Positions 9,919-19,709 of a stretch of DNA of 29,758 nucleotides are shown one piece after another. The notes beneath the pieces are model-generated. The model was not told where the DNA came from and searched no databases. It was given only the letters and a program-made list of their open reading frames with translations. The DNA lies in assembly GCA_002224055.1 (NCBI GenBank), contig AZLU01000342.1:1-29758 (forward strand), written 5' to 3'. The position numbers were made by a program, and so were the translations under genes. Source of the stretch: Pezizomycotina sp. ARF18. Lineage: Eukaryota > Ascomycota. Each line of letters begins with the position of its first letter. Position 1 is the first letter of the stretch.

Positions 9919-12071
9919 TGGAGGGAAAGGGAAAGGAGGGAAGCTAACCTCTTGGTTTCGTCTGCTGTTCGTACACTGTAGAAGACCCAAAGGCGAAATG
10001 CTGAACGAGCGGGTCTTCCCCAGAACCCCCACCTTTCAGAGTGAACAGGCAAAACTACTAACGGAGAGTAGCAGCTGGGAATCCTGGTATCAGAAGTAAA
10101 GGGGAACAAGGATTCCTCGAGATAGAAAGAACCGAAGCTGAGAGCTAGTAAAATAGGAATAGAGATCCTGTAGTAAAAAAAAAAAAAAAAGGTGGGAGTA
10201 TTAATGGCTTTTAATATATCGCTAGTGGCAGCAAGTATTCAAGTATTTTTATAAACTGAGTGCAATACCACGGTGTGTACAAGTACTATAGTAATTCTTC
10301 TTTGACAGCAGCCACCTTTTCAACAGAGCGTTGTTCCTCTATAAATTTATCAATAACAATGATGATGATAATGATGATGACGATCTATAATACTGCTATA
10401 CAAATTATAAAAATTATAATATACTTGGTATATAAGTAAGGATATATCAATGCCGCTGGACGCGCCGTATGTAAGCAAGAGAGGCCAAAAGCTAATAAAA
10501 AATATTATTACTTGGGTAATTGCAAGTAGGTTAAGGTAGCTCATAAGCCAACGGCTTATAGAGAGAATACTTACTTCGTACTCCTTGCTTGCTAATGGCC
10601 AATGTGCTGACACTTTTTAGTATTGCTTTTTTTTTTATTTCTTGTCTTTCTTTTTTCTTTCCTTTCCTTTTTTTTACCTTCGCTCCGTATTTCGCTTAAA
10701 TACTAAGTACTTTACTTTTTCAGTCAAACCAAGCTCTAAACCAGGACTCTCAATCAGGTCACGTGCTATAAATATATCGTGTTCAAATGGAAATCAAAAA
10801 GGTTTGTTGTGTTTTCTTTTTCTCTCTCCTCTCTCTCTCTCCACACGATGCCTTAGCGGGACATGTGCTACTCACTGTGCTTATCATGCTTCTAGATGAA
10901 ATAGATTCCTTGGATAACATTACATTAATATATTCCAAAAATAAAAGTAATAATATTCTATCTCTTTTTCTTTTACCAACAGAAAAAAAAAAAAAAAAAA
11001 GAGAGAAATCAAGGATAAGCAACTAAAGGAATTAGCGAGATCTCTCGTGGCCGCCGACATTTGTCCAATTTCTTCCATCTGAACTAAAAATAAATAATTG
11101 AATAAAAATACAATTAGGTGAAAGTTAGATAAGATAAAACAATAACGGAAATAAGCAGTAAGGGTCTTGCGCCCGTTTTTGCTTGCGGTTAAAACGTTAT
11201 CTCTCGAGAAAGTCTCAAGTAAATATTAAAAAAAAATTCCGAGTCTGATGTAGGGTTAGGGGAACTATACTACTTTTGGAGATAAAACAGGAGGCTAGCG
11301 ATGCGAGGTGAGGTGGAATTTTTGACACACTGCCAAACCCTTTCCCCCAGGTAAAAATACTCTTCTGTGTTATATATTACTTAGTAATTGGAAATAAATA
11401 ATAAATAAATAAAAGGATTATTATTATTATTATTATTTTATTATTTTATTATTCGTTCGTAAATCGGGTGATCGGTATAGCCTGTAGAGAATTTGTCTGA
11501 TTGCCCTTTCTGATTTTAGCGCCCGCTCTTATCGTAGGGCTGCGTGTATATGGATGGTAGCTGGATTTTTTTTTTCTTTCGTTTCCCATGAAGGGTATCT
11601 TTGATAACAACAGAACAGAGGGTACTTGACGAATGTAATAGTAACGTTTATAGTTAAGGTATTAATCTATAGCGATATATGTAGAAAAAAATATTTCTAT
11701 AATATGACATTCGAAGTAGTTCAAGCTCACTCTCTAAGAGTGATCATTACTTTACTGTAGCATTGGACTTTGGATCGGAAAGTTTTTCCAACAGTCATGC
11801 AAAGTGATAACTATCTATAATATTGTATATTTTATATTTTATACAGAAAACACATCAGTAGCGTCCTATCTAAAATTGGAGAACTCCTCTTCTACTTTGG
11901 TAGTATTTATTGAAAAGCAAGTAATTCAAAGATTGAGTTTTGTACAGCTGGCACAATGACTAATAAATTAAAATAAATTCTTTTTAAGCAAATAGTAATA
12001 ATAATATAATAATAATATACTAAGTAGTATTCAAAGTAATAAAGGGTTGGGTTGGTGATGTGTTTGTGCTG

Positions 12072-12101
12072 ATTTGCTATTATTTTATTATTATTTTATT
12101 A

Positions 12102-12134
<33 letters not shown>

Positions 12135-12160
12135 TTGTTATTTTATTATTTATTTATTCT
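12072..12160. repeat. (TTA)n microsatellite
   Basis: A TTA/TTTA run on the plus strand leading directly into the 69-bp tandem repeat. It generates false Tyr/Ile/Leu-rich reading frames. Confidence 0.9.
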
Positions 12161-12171
12161 GATTTTGTGGG

Positions 12172-12366
12172 TGTTATTTATTTTATTTTATTTTATTTTT
12201 TATTTTATTTACTATTATTGTGTGGGTTGTTTTGTGTGGGTGTTATTTATTTTATTTTATTTTATTTTTTATTTTATTTACTATTATTGTGTGGGTTGTT
12301 TTGTGTGGTGTTATTTATTTTATTTTATTTTATTTTTTATTTTATTTACTATTATTGTGTGGGTTG
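12172..12366. repeat. 69-bp minisatellite, three copies
   Basis: Units start at 12172, 12241 and 12309, each beginning TGTTATTTATTTTATTTTAT and containing CTATTATTGTGTGGGTTG. The period is 69 then 68 bp, because the second unit has one G fewer at its end; the third is truncated before the TTTTGTGTGGG end. The copies are otherwise almost identical, so the expansion is recent or actively homogenised. Confidence 0.92.
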
Positions 12367-12773
12367 AGGAGGGTACCGGTTGCCTACTTTTGTTAATGCT
12401 GCAATCCCAATAAAAAAATGTTAGTGATTTGAAATCTCCACTAATCTGAGGACCTCTCACTTACCCCCCCGAAGCCCTTTAAAAACTCCTCCTTCCCCCT
12501 TCCCCGCTGACAAAACGAAAAAAAGAAAAAGTTATCAAACCTCATTACTCTCTCGAACTAATATCAACAAAAGCAAAAGCAGAAACAAATATAATAATAA
12601 TTAATTAATTAATTATTATTTATTATTATAATCACTAAAGATATATCCCTTTCTCTATTCTAAACCATCAACAGACGATCGAAAGAATAAACGAAAGATT
12701 TCTTTTCCATCACCTATCGAAATCCTTTTCTACTCATTCCTCCCACTAAGTCACTACTTTCAAATAAACAAAA

Positions 12774-13238
12774 ATGCCTTCCCAAGAAAGCTACCACCGG
12801 TACCACTGCGCCAAGAAGGCTCCCGCGGGCACCCTACATACCTTAACATGATTAAGGAGGCTTGCGCCAGCTCAAGGAGAGGAACGGAAGCAGTCGCCAG
12901 GCCCTCAAGAATCGTTAAGTCGAACTTTAAGGGGCTTAAGGAGGATAGCTTCGATAGGCTTTTTAAACTCTGCTTTGAGCAAGGGTGTTAAGGCTGGCGA
13001 GCTGGTCCAGCCGAAGGGACCTTCGGACCTGTTAAGCTCCAGAAGAAGGATGCACCAAGGCGCCCAAGCCAGCTAAGGTGCTGGAGAGAAGAAGTAACTA
13101 CCCGATGATTCTCGCGCGTTTTGTTTATATTTTACACACACACTTTTGATTGGTCGCGTATCACGTACCTTTTTTTTTTTTTTTCTATTATTATTATTAT
13201 ATATTATTATTATTATTATTATAATAATAATAATAATA

Positions 13239-13281
<43 letters not shown>

Positions 13282-13633
13282 TAATATCCTGTATACAGGC
13301 GCTAATGATCACCAAACAAAACAGAAATCCACAACGACCAAGAAAGCTACAGCACCACCAAGAAGTTCTTCATCGACCACCAAAGCCCCTAGGCCAAGGC
13401 TTCCACTGCTGCCAAACCCGCCAAAGCCACACTGCTAATTCCAAGAAGTCGAGGACGACGACGACCAAGGCCGCCGCGCTGACAAGCCTCTCACCAAGAC
13501 GAAGACCGGAGGGTTGCAAAACCAAGGCTACCCTAAGAAGGCTGCCGCCTCTGCTTTCGACCAAGAGTCGGCAACTCCTAAGAAGTCTAAGAAGGCAGAT
13601 GCTCCAGCTGCTGCTGCCTCGGCAGAGGCATGA
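12774..13633 (+). CDS. HHO1: Linker histone H1
   Basis: Binds linker DNA and the nucleosome dyad in the nucleus. The ATG at 12774 sits in a good fungal context (AACAAAAATG). The first residues read MPPKKAT after correcting one base, followed by the winged-helix globular domain: PTYLNMIKEA, LKERNGSSRQALK, VKSNFKGLKEDSFDRLF, SKGVKAGELVQPKGPSGPVK. One intron, 13094-13324, has donor GTAACT, branch GCTAAT at 13301 and acceptor CAG. The second exon encodes the Lys/Ala/Pro/Thr-rich tail (KSTTTKKATAP, SKKSRTTTTKAAA) and ends SKKADAPAAAASAEA-stop. Frame changes occur near the start, through the globular domain and in the tail, mostly in short runs of one base. It converges on the PARG-like gene. Regulation is not visible in the sequence. 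Confidence 0.9.
13172..13287. repeat. Composite microsatellite inside the histone H1 intron
   Basis: A T run, then (ATT)n, then (AAT)n, then (AT)n in direct succession. The ATT run followed by the AAT run is self-complementary and can fold into a long hairpin. The tract makes up about half of the intron and explains its 231-bp length against the 60-180 bp of the other introns. Confidence 0.9.
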
Positions 13634-14235
13634 TGGCTTTTGATGTATTGCGGCATGCTTTAATTGTTTTATTGATTTTCATTCTATCAAGGTCTCTTGG
13701 TTTATTTCTCTTATTCAACTAGGTTTATTTTTCATTTTTCATGTAACGGTGGACGTTCCTGTTTTTTTTTTTCCCTTCCCCTCCTTTTTCTTTCTTTTTT
13801 CTTTTCTTTTATTTTTTTTTTATTTTATTTTTTTTTTTATAAAAAAAATATTAATGGAGTTCAAGTTTTCTTTCTTTCTTTCCCTTCATTGTTCACTCTT
13901 TCACGCGTCAAATGGGTTTGGGTTTTGTAATTATAAAACTTCAGGATTTCCTCTTAGAAGCACAAGTTTCTCAAGGCATTCAGTTCAACATTGTTCTTCT
14001 AGCCCTTCTTTTCCTTCCTGTCTATATATGGCACCACTTGTCAATTGCTGATGTTGGAACTTAATCATGAAATGACATTGCATTTGTTTATTTATTTATT
14101 TATTTTATTTTTATTTATTTTTTTTGCGGCACAGAACTGTCTTCCGGGTCACGCGTGCTGTGATGATTCGCGGTCTGGGTCAGGCTTTGACCGATAAGGC
14201 TCTCCTAAAATTGTGCTTTGGAACCCAGTCTCGTG

Positions 14236-14266
<31 letters not shown>

Positions 14267-14400
14267 AAAAAAAGCCTTGTGAATAGACGAACAGACGCCA
14301 TTACACCAGAATCCTTGCTCAACGAGGACAACTTTGAACGCCCAAAGCAATAAACGAATGATATATCAATATTTCCATGAAAATTAAAGGAGGGAAGAGA
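13634..14400. other. Intergenic region between convergent H1 and PARG-like genes
   Basis: Holds T-rich tracts (13769-13840), a TTTA run (about 14083-14115) and an AAC/CAA trinucleotide run (about 14236-14266). No gene was seen; reading frames are Phe/Leu-rich artefacts of the T tracts. Both 3' UTRs should lie here. Confidence 0.6.
14236..14273. repeat. (CAA)n trinucleotide microsatellite
   Basis: About ten CAA units followed by a run of A on the plus strand. Confidence 0.88.
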
Positions 14401-15235
14401 TTAAAAAAAAAATACTTTTAATCCCTTTAACCGAAATGACGCATAAAAATTTTCCCAATTGCGTTCCCCTTTCGCGTCTGCGACCGCGAATAAAACATTC
14501 TTAAACCAACCTCGAACTCAGAATTGCTATCCAATAGGAGTTCCTTCCACATCTGGCAGACTTCTTCCATCGGGTTGCGGTACGAGCCACAGCCGAATGC
14601 ACCGAGACAATGTCAGATATTCCGTGATACACGGCAAGCCTGAGAATCGTCCTCATCTTCTCCATGGAGTTCTTTTTCCTGAGGGAAAGAGTACGAATAT
14701 CCCGTCTCATCGAGCTTCGGCCTTCGTACCGGGGCGACCGAGATGACGGACACGGACCGCCAGTCCTTGTGGTCCCAGAGCTCATAATTCTGCTCGGGCC
14801 CCCCTGATAATAGCCACACGCGGGGAAAAGAGCCACCACGCTCCGGTATCGGGTAGTGAGTGGCTGGTTGACCGTCCTCGCCGGTCGTGAGGTTTGGACG
14901 AGGTTCGATCTCCGCGCGAGAGCTTCTTCAGCGGCAAACACAGCACCCTCCCAGAGCCGCCGGGCTTCTTCTCGTTCGCGGTGTTCAGCACCCCGATTAC
15001 TTTTGGGCACCCGAGCCGGGTTGATGTCTGCATGCTTAATGCAACATCGACTGGGTCGGCAGAAGCCACAACAGCAACGCGAGGCTTATAAGGGTGCGGC
15101 CCGCGGTTTGGAAGCGGTTCAGTGTGGTCGTAGAACCAAGAAAAGTTGGAGCCGACCTGGGCGGCGATATTCTCGAAGAGGTCTCTAGTCTCAGCGGACG
15201 CGACGACGCCGTTGGCGAAGGGTAGGCATCGCTTC
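14401..15235 (-). CDS. Microbial-type PARG-like protein (DUF2263/TIGR02452)
   Basis: Members of this macrodomain-like family are predicted poly(ADP-ribose) glycohydrolases; the activity here is inferred. Seen on the minus strand: CLPFANGVVASAETRDLFENI, VGSNFSWFYDHTEPLP, VAVVASADPVDVAL, then VIGVLNTANEKKPGG joined by a frame change to LWEGAVFAAEEALARRSNL. That is the PARG-like GGG-x-(Q)EE signature, with Ala where Gln is usual. Next come GGPEQNYELWDHKDWRSVSV and ISVAPVRRPKLDETG, then MEKMRTILRLAVYHGISDI, FGCGSYRNPMEEVCQMWKEL and a final VLFAVADAKGERNWENFYASF. The stop is at 14401. The reading frame changes at least four times. The 5' end is uncertain: no good ATG precedes CLPFANG, so a further exon probably lies in 15236-15500. 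Confidence 0.75.
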
Positions 15236-15636
15236 GCTTGCTTCTCTACGGTATAGCAGCTGTATACTCAAAAAGACAGGAAAAGCGAAGTCCCCCTCGA
15301 AATAATGCAAAGAAAATAAAATGAAGATAAAAAGAAAGAAATAAAGAAGAGATCCCAAGAAGAAATAAATTTCCTGAAGACGTCTGAATTTCGCTGCCCT
15401 TTCCCTCCAAAACTTCGTTCAAGGATCCTCCAAGATGTTATGCGTTCAGGTATGTGGCAATGTTGAGATAGTTTGGCAATTCAGCTATAATGGGACCAAG
15501 GGCGACAAATGGCGACAGTAGTGTTCTGGACTGAGCACATCTAAGGGACAATGAGGGAAGAGATTAACCGTGCAGCAAGATATAAATTGTATTCGAAATG
15601 CTTTAAAGGGTATGAAACGTGTATATATATTTAGAT

Positions 15637-15858
15637 ATGTTATCAGGGAATCGTCCACGGATATGTGCACCGAAGAATGAAAATTATGACAAGCTCGTTC
15701 AACCACCTCCTCAGGCAGGTACAAATGTCATAGGGCTGATAAGGCGAGGATGTAATGAGAGATATTTGGCTGCAGAGAAGCTAGACTTGGATAATAGACA
15801 GCGGGAGGAACGAAAGGTACTTAAATATGGAAAGCAAATGCGAACTACTTGTTTATAA
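15637..15858 (+). CDS. Hypothetical small protein (weak)
   Basis: An ATG-initiated frame of 73 residues, starting MLSGNRPRICAPKNENYDKL. It has balanced composition, unlike the low-complexity frames around it, with a charged stretch EKLDLDNRQREERKV. I do not recognise it. A possible donor GTACTT within the frame at 15816 could begin an intron, so the last residues may not be real. It would be divergent from the PARG-like gene. It could equally be chance. Confidence 0.18.
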   Translation: MLSGNRPRICAPKNENYDKLVQPPPQAGTNVIGLIRRGCNERYLAAEKLDLDNRQREERKVLKYGKQMRTTCL

Positions 15859-16308
15859 TTCGACGTGTTTACACACCTCCCGGTGAGTAACCTAACATAT
15901 ATAACAAAAGCTATATTTACAAAAGGTGTTGGAGGATGGAAACGTAAATCAACCAATCCCTTCCTTTCCTTTCTTCCTTTCTCCCTTTCTTTCTTTTTTT
16001 TTTTTTTTTTGGGGGGGGGTGGAGATACTTCTTTCCAGGTTGAAAAAAAAAAAAGACAAGGGTTGCTACTTACTACTCCAAGATATATACTCAATCATTT
16101 TTATATACATGTACAGATAGCCGTGATGCCTGCTATGGCTTATACAAGATAAATTGAGAGGGGAACTAGTAAATCCGGATTTTACTTTTTTTAAAAAAAT
16201 TGTAGCCCCATAATCACTAATTACATACGGGGAGGAGAAGAGACGTAGCTGGAGGTTAACTAGCAAGGAGCTATCAGGGTGGAGATTTGTATTTTATTTT
16301 ATCCCTTC

Positions 16309-16330
16309 AAAAAAAAAAAAAAAAAAAAAA
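16309..16330. repeat. A22 homopolymer
   Basis: A run of 22 A on the plus strand in the intergenic region; no associated features. Confidence 0.9.
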
Positions 16331-18302
16331 GCAGCTACTTCTCAACTGATCTGCGACGTATATACAGACTCTTTGGCGGAACGAGATATATTACCTCTTC
16401 ACAATTTTCCGCGTTATACATTCCTATTTATTGTTTTTTTGTTTGAGAGGAAAGAGGGAAGCAAAAGTAAGGTACATATATAATATCATAAAGTACCTAC
16501 ACATCTTACATTACACCTGCACATCCAGAAGGAACAAAAAAAAGCATCCGGGCTAGAAAGGTTAAAGTATCCGTGGCACATTCAAACACCTAAGCACCGT
16601 ACATTACTTGTTCGTTAAATGGAACGTATCCGGTAATAGGGATCGATTAAGCGTGTAGATTTGGGGGTAGGGAGGTACTGGGAGAGGGAGAGAACGAGAA
16701 AGAAATTGGATGGATGGGGGAATTGAACTTTGGAACCTTTTGGAAACCAACAGCAACGGAAAAGCAGCATGTTCGACTCTGTAAAAAAAAAAAAGGTTAT
16801 ATTTTTTCTTTTTTTTTTTGCCTCCACTCTCAAAAACACATTCAAGTACTTCCTTTTTTTTTATTTCGTGCTTTATTTTTTATTTATTTGCATTTTAATA
16901 TCATTTCAATATATATTATCAGTTGAGGTAAGGATTTGCTGCTCATGGCAAGGAAGAATATAAACAATGTATTATATATATAGTAAACGTAGTAACCTAT
17001 GTTTTTTTTTTTCTCTTTTTTTTAATATACCTGCGGATTTAAGATTATCAGAGACCCTCGAGGTCAGCAACTGTTTTCGACCGTTAACCCTTCTAGGGTG
17101 GTTAATAATAATAACAACAATATAATATAACAAAGAAGTAGGTAACAGCATTCCATTTACATTTAAGTGGTTGCTGTTGATTGTTGAAATGGAGAAAGAG
17201 ATATGTCATTTATTTGTAGTAAATTTTATTACTAGAGGCAGCTTCTGGCGCTTCTGTTTTGGCTCTCTTTCACCACTGGCTAGATACGAGCCTAATACCT
17301 ATATCGTGTCACTATATTTATATTTATTTATTTATGTATATATGTATGTTTTAAGGAAGGGGTCATACCTATTGTTGCTTCGTGTTGTTTGGAGTACCTT
17401 GAGGGTCTAGTTTTCAATTTTTTTAGCAAATCTTGGATCACGAGCCAATCGAGCGAAGCCTCGATAAGAGAGGGCGAGGAGAGGCCCGGGAATCGGCGAT
17501 TCGATAAAATCGCTTAACTTCCAGATACGCAAAAACCCCCTCTCTCTTTTTCCTTTTTTTTTTTTTTTTTTTTCTTTTCAAACAATACTTCCAAGTTGGT
17601 AACAAGGGTAAGGAATCGAAATATATAATTGATTTTACTGCTATTTCTATAGACCACTTCCTAAATGAAATTCCTTTTGATTATTCTTGCTCCGAGAGAG
17701 ACTCTCTCTTCCTTGCACCTTGTTTCGCGCGTAGTATACAACAACATCACGTCAGATCCCATCCCCTGGCAAAGCAGAATTGTCCCAAAAGGATCGAGTT
17801 TTGAGCTGAGTATTGACCAGCGCTGGTATCGATGTAATTCCTCGCGTCCACGATGCCTCCTCCCTTATATAAACCTTTCATGTTGTCTGACAAAACAGAA
17901 GCATCGGTCTCGAGTACTCCCAAGCATAGAAGTGGATGGGGAATCGCTCGATTCCATCGAGAATTCGGGGGTTTTATTCATGGATCCGATAAATAATCAG
18001 AACTTGGATCTTTTTTCTTGTCTATATTTACGTAGATATATACCGCCAGGGACCAATTGAGCACCTTTCTTTCCTCCGAGGATTCCTTTGGGGTGGTATA
18101 GAGGACGAAATACGTATAGTAGAGATTTGGGAAAAAAAAAAGTCTACTCCTCCTACTTATTAATATTGTGTGGGAGAAGTACAGTACAACAAGTATCGGT
18201 ATATTATTGCACTTTTTTTTTTTTTTCTTTTTTTCTTTGGTCAAAATTCCCGGTTCCTCCCTCAGATTTCACCAAAAAAACAACCAACTCATTTCGATTG
18301 CC

Positions 18303-18305
<3 letters not shown>

Positions 18306-18342
<37 letters not shown>
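18306..18342. repeat. T37 homopolymer
   Basis: The longest mononucleotide run in the window, 37 T. It is the source of poly-Phe and poly-Lys reading frames on both strands, which are not genes. Its true length is uncertain if the assembly has homopolymer errors. Confidence 0.9.
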
Positions 18343-19709
18343 CCTCCCCTTTGGGACCGCCTTTCAAATTCTTAGTCCAACCCTTTCCCATGGTACTTGT
18401 TGTAACAAAGGAAAAAGAAAAAAAAAAAGTAAGTGTAAAAAAAAGGGTATGCTTAGCGATCACTATTGGGAGCTCAAAAACTGGAGCTGGTGAGTTTGAA
18501 AAAAAAAAAAAAAAAATATTCCCCCTGCAACAATGGGTGGAAAGATACAACAAAAACAACGAAACTTCAAATTGAAGTGGAGATCTGCAGGCGCGTAATC
18601 TTATGATAAATAGGTAATATCCCTGTGTCAATCCTCTTTCTCTGCTCTCTTTTCTCGCTCTTGTGTTTTTTTTTTTTTTTTTTTCTTTTTTCTCAATTAT
18701 TTCGCCGTCTTCTCCACATTCAAAATTAAAAAAAGGTCATCTCCCTGGTAGCTCTTTCTGCTCACTGGAAATGAAAATGAAGATAGAAAGAGAGAGAGAG
18801 AGCGCCTTTTTTTCACTTCCATGCGCAATGGCGACGATCTAAAACCAAAATAAGAGTAATTCGGCTGTTCTAGACCTCCATCTTTAAAATGAGAAAGAGT
18901 TATCGCATCAACTTTCTCTTCCCCTTTCAAGCTTTTCTTAGAGTACAGCAGCGCTCTCGTGTCCGCCTTTCGAGGTGACTAAGACCAAGAGTGAAGAAAT
19001 ATTTGGGGTTTCCCCTCAAAGTCCGGGTTATATATTCAATCTCTAAACAAACCAGGGTGCCATGGAAAAGCTCACATTATGTTTCAACACTCCTTGGTAA
19101 TATTTAACCAACTCCCTTTTGCTATTCTATAGCTATAAATATACTATACAGTTAGCTTGGTATACTGGTTGTTGGTAAGTTGGTAGGATTCCACCGACCC
19201 TTTTTTTTTTTTTGTTCACTTTATCAACTTTGTTAAAGTCATGAAAGACCAGTCTAGGCTTCCCTCCGCACACCACTAGTTCTGAAAGCTCCCAGCGAGC
19301 CTCTACGAAGATATAACTGCTACCACTTACATATAATACACAACCCACAAAGTATATAAACAACTAAGGCTATAAAAAATAAAAATAAAAATAAAATAAA
19401 ATTTTAATAAGGGAGAACATTAAAGGAAGAGGGCAAAGTTAGAGGATGTAGAAAGTGGAGAAGGCCCTCTTAAAAATCTCTATCTCTCAACTTTGTTCGA
19501 CCATCACACGCAGAAATTCCTTTGCCCGCGGCTTTTCTTTGCGGATCATATCTTTAAACACCCGTATATATATGTATTACGCATCGTTAATATAACAATA
19601 ATATTGGAAGAGTTACGTCGACGCTGTTGGTAATGAAGCGTGGTCGCATTTACATACTCTCTCCTGCTCAGATTTTTTTTTTCAAGTAAAACAAAGTGTG
19701 GGCAAGCTT

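Larger units (their letters stand above)
9521..12773. other. Long repeat-rich intergenic region
   Basis: 3.2 kb with no recognisable gene. It contains purine/pyrimidine tracts, trinucleotide runs (GAT near 10360, ATT near 11418), the minisatellite at 12172-12366 and an AATT/ATT tract near 12590. Frames of 80-120 codons here encode only Phe/Leu/Ile/Tyr- or Lys-rich low-complexity peptides. The last 300 bp, with CT-rich runs near 12470-12510, should hold the histone H1 promoter and leader. Confidence 0.6.
15236..19709. other. Long intergenic region with homopolymer tracts
   Basis: About 4.5 kb without a recognisable gene. It holds many T and A runs (16309-16330, 17556-17573, 18306-18342, 18671-18684) and short AT repeats. 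The first 250 bp may contain a missing 5' exon of the PARG-like gene. A 74-codon frame at 15637 is listed separately. A 131-codon frame at 17665-18060 was judged unsupported. No tRNA-like B box or cloverleaf was found by eye. Confidence 0.5.

Noticed and set aside
9753-10109. 118-codon minus-strand frame rich in Phe/Ser/Leu
   Set aside because: Its core is the (GAAA)n microsatellite read from the opposite strand.
10754-10769. 12-base match (AGGTCACGTGCT) to the foldback element arm
   Set aside because: Too short and without matching flanks; CACGTG is expected several times by chance in 30 kb.
12060-12413. Long Phe/Tyr/Leu-rich frames of about 100 codons
   Set aside because: They are translations of the TTA microsatellite and the 69-bp minisatellite; the repeated peptide mirrors the DNA repeat.
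13697-14051. Two overlapping Phe-rich frames after histone H1
   Set aside because: Produced by T-rich tracts; no conserved content.
17665-18060. 131-codon frame starting MKFLLIIL
   Set aside because: No recognisable motif and no clear domain after the short hydrophobic start; frames of this length are expected by chance in 4.5 kb. Not excluded as an orphan gene.
18088-18631. Poly-Phe / poly-Lys frames on both strands
   Set aside because: They pass through the T37 run and nearby T and A runs.
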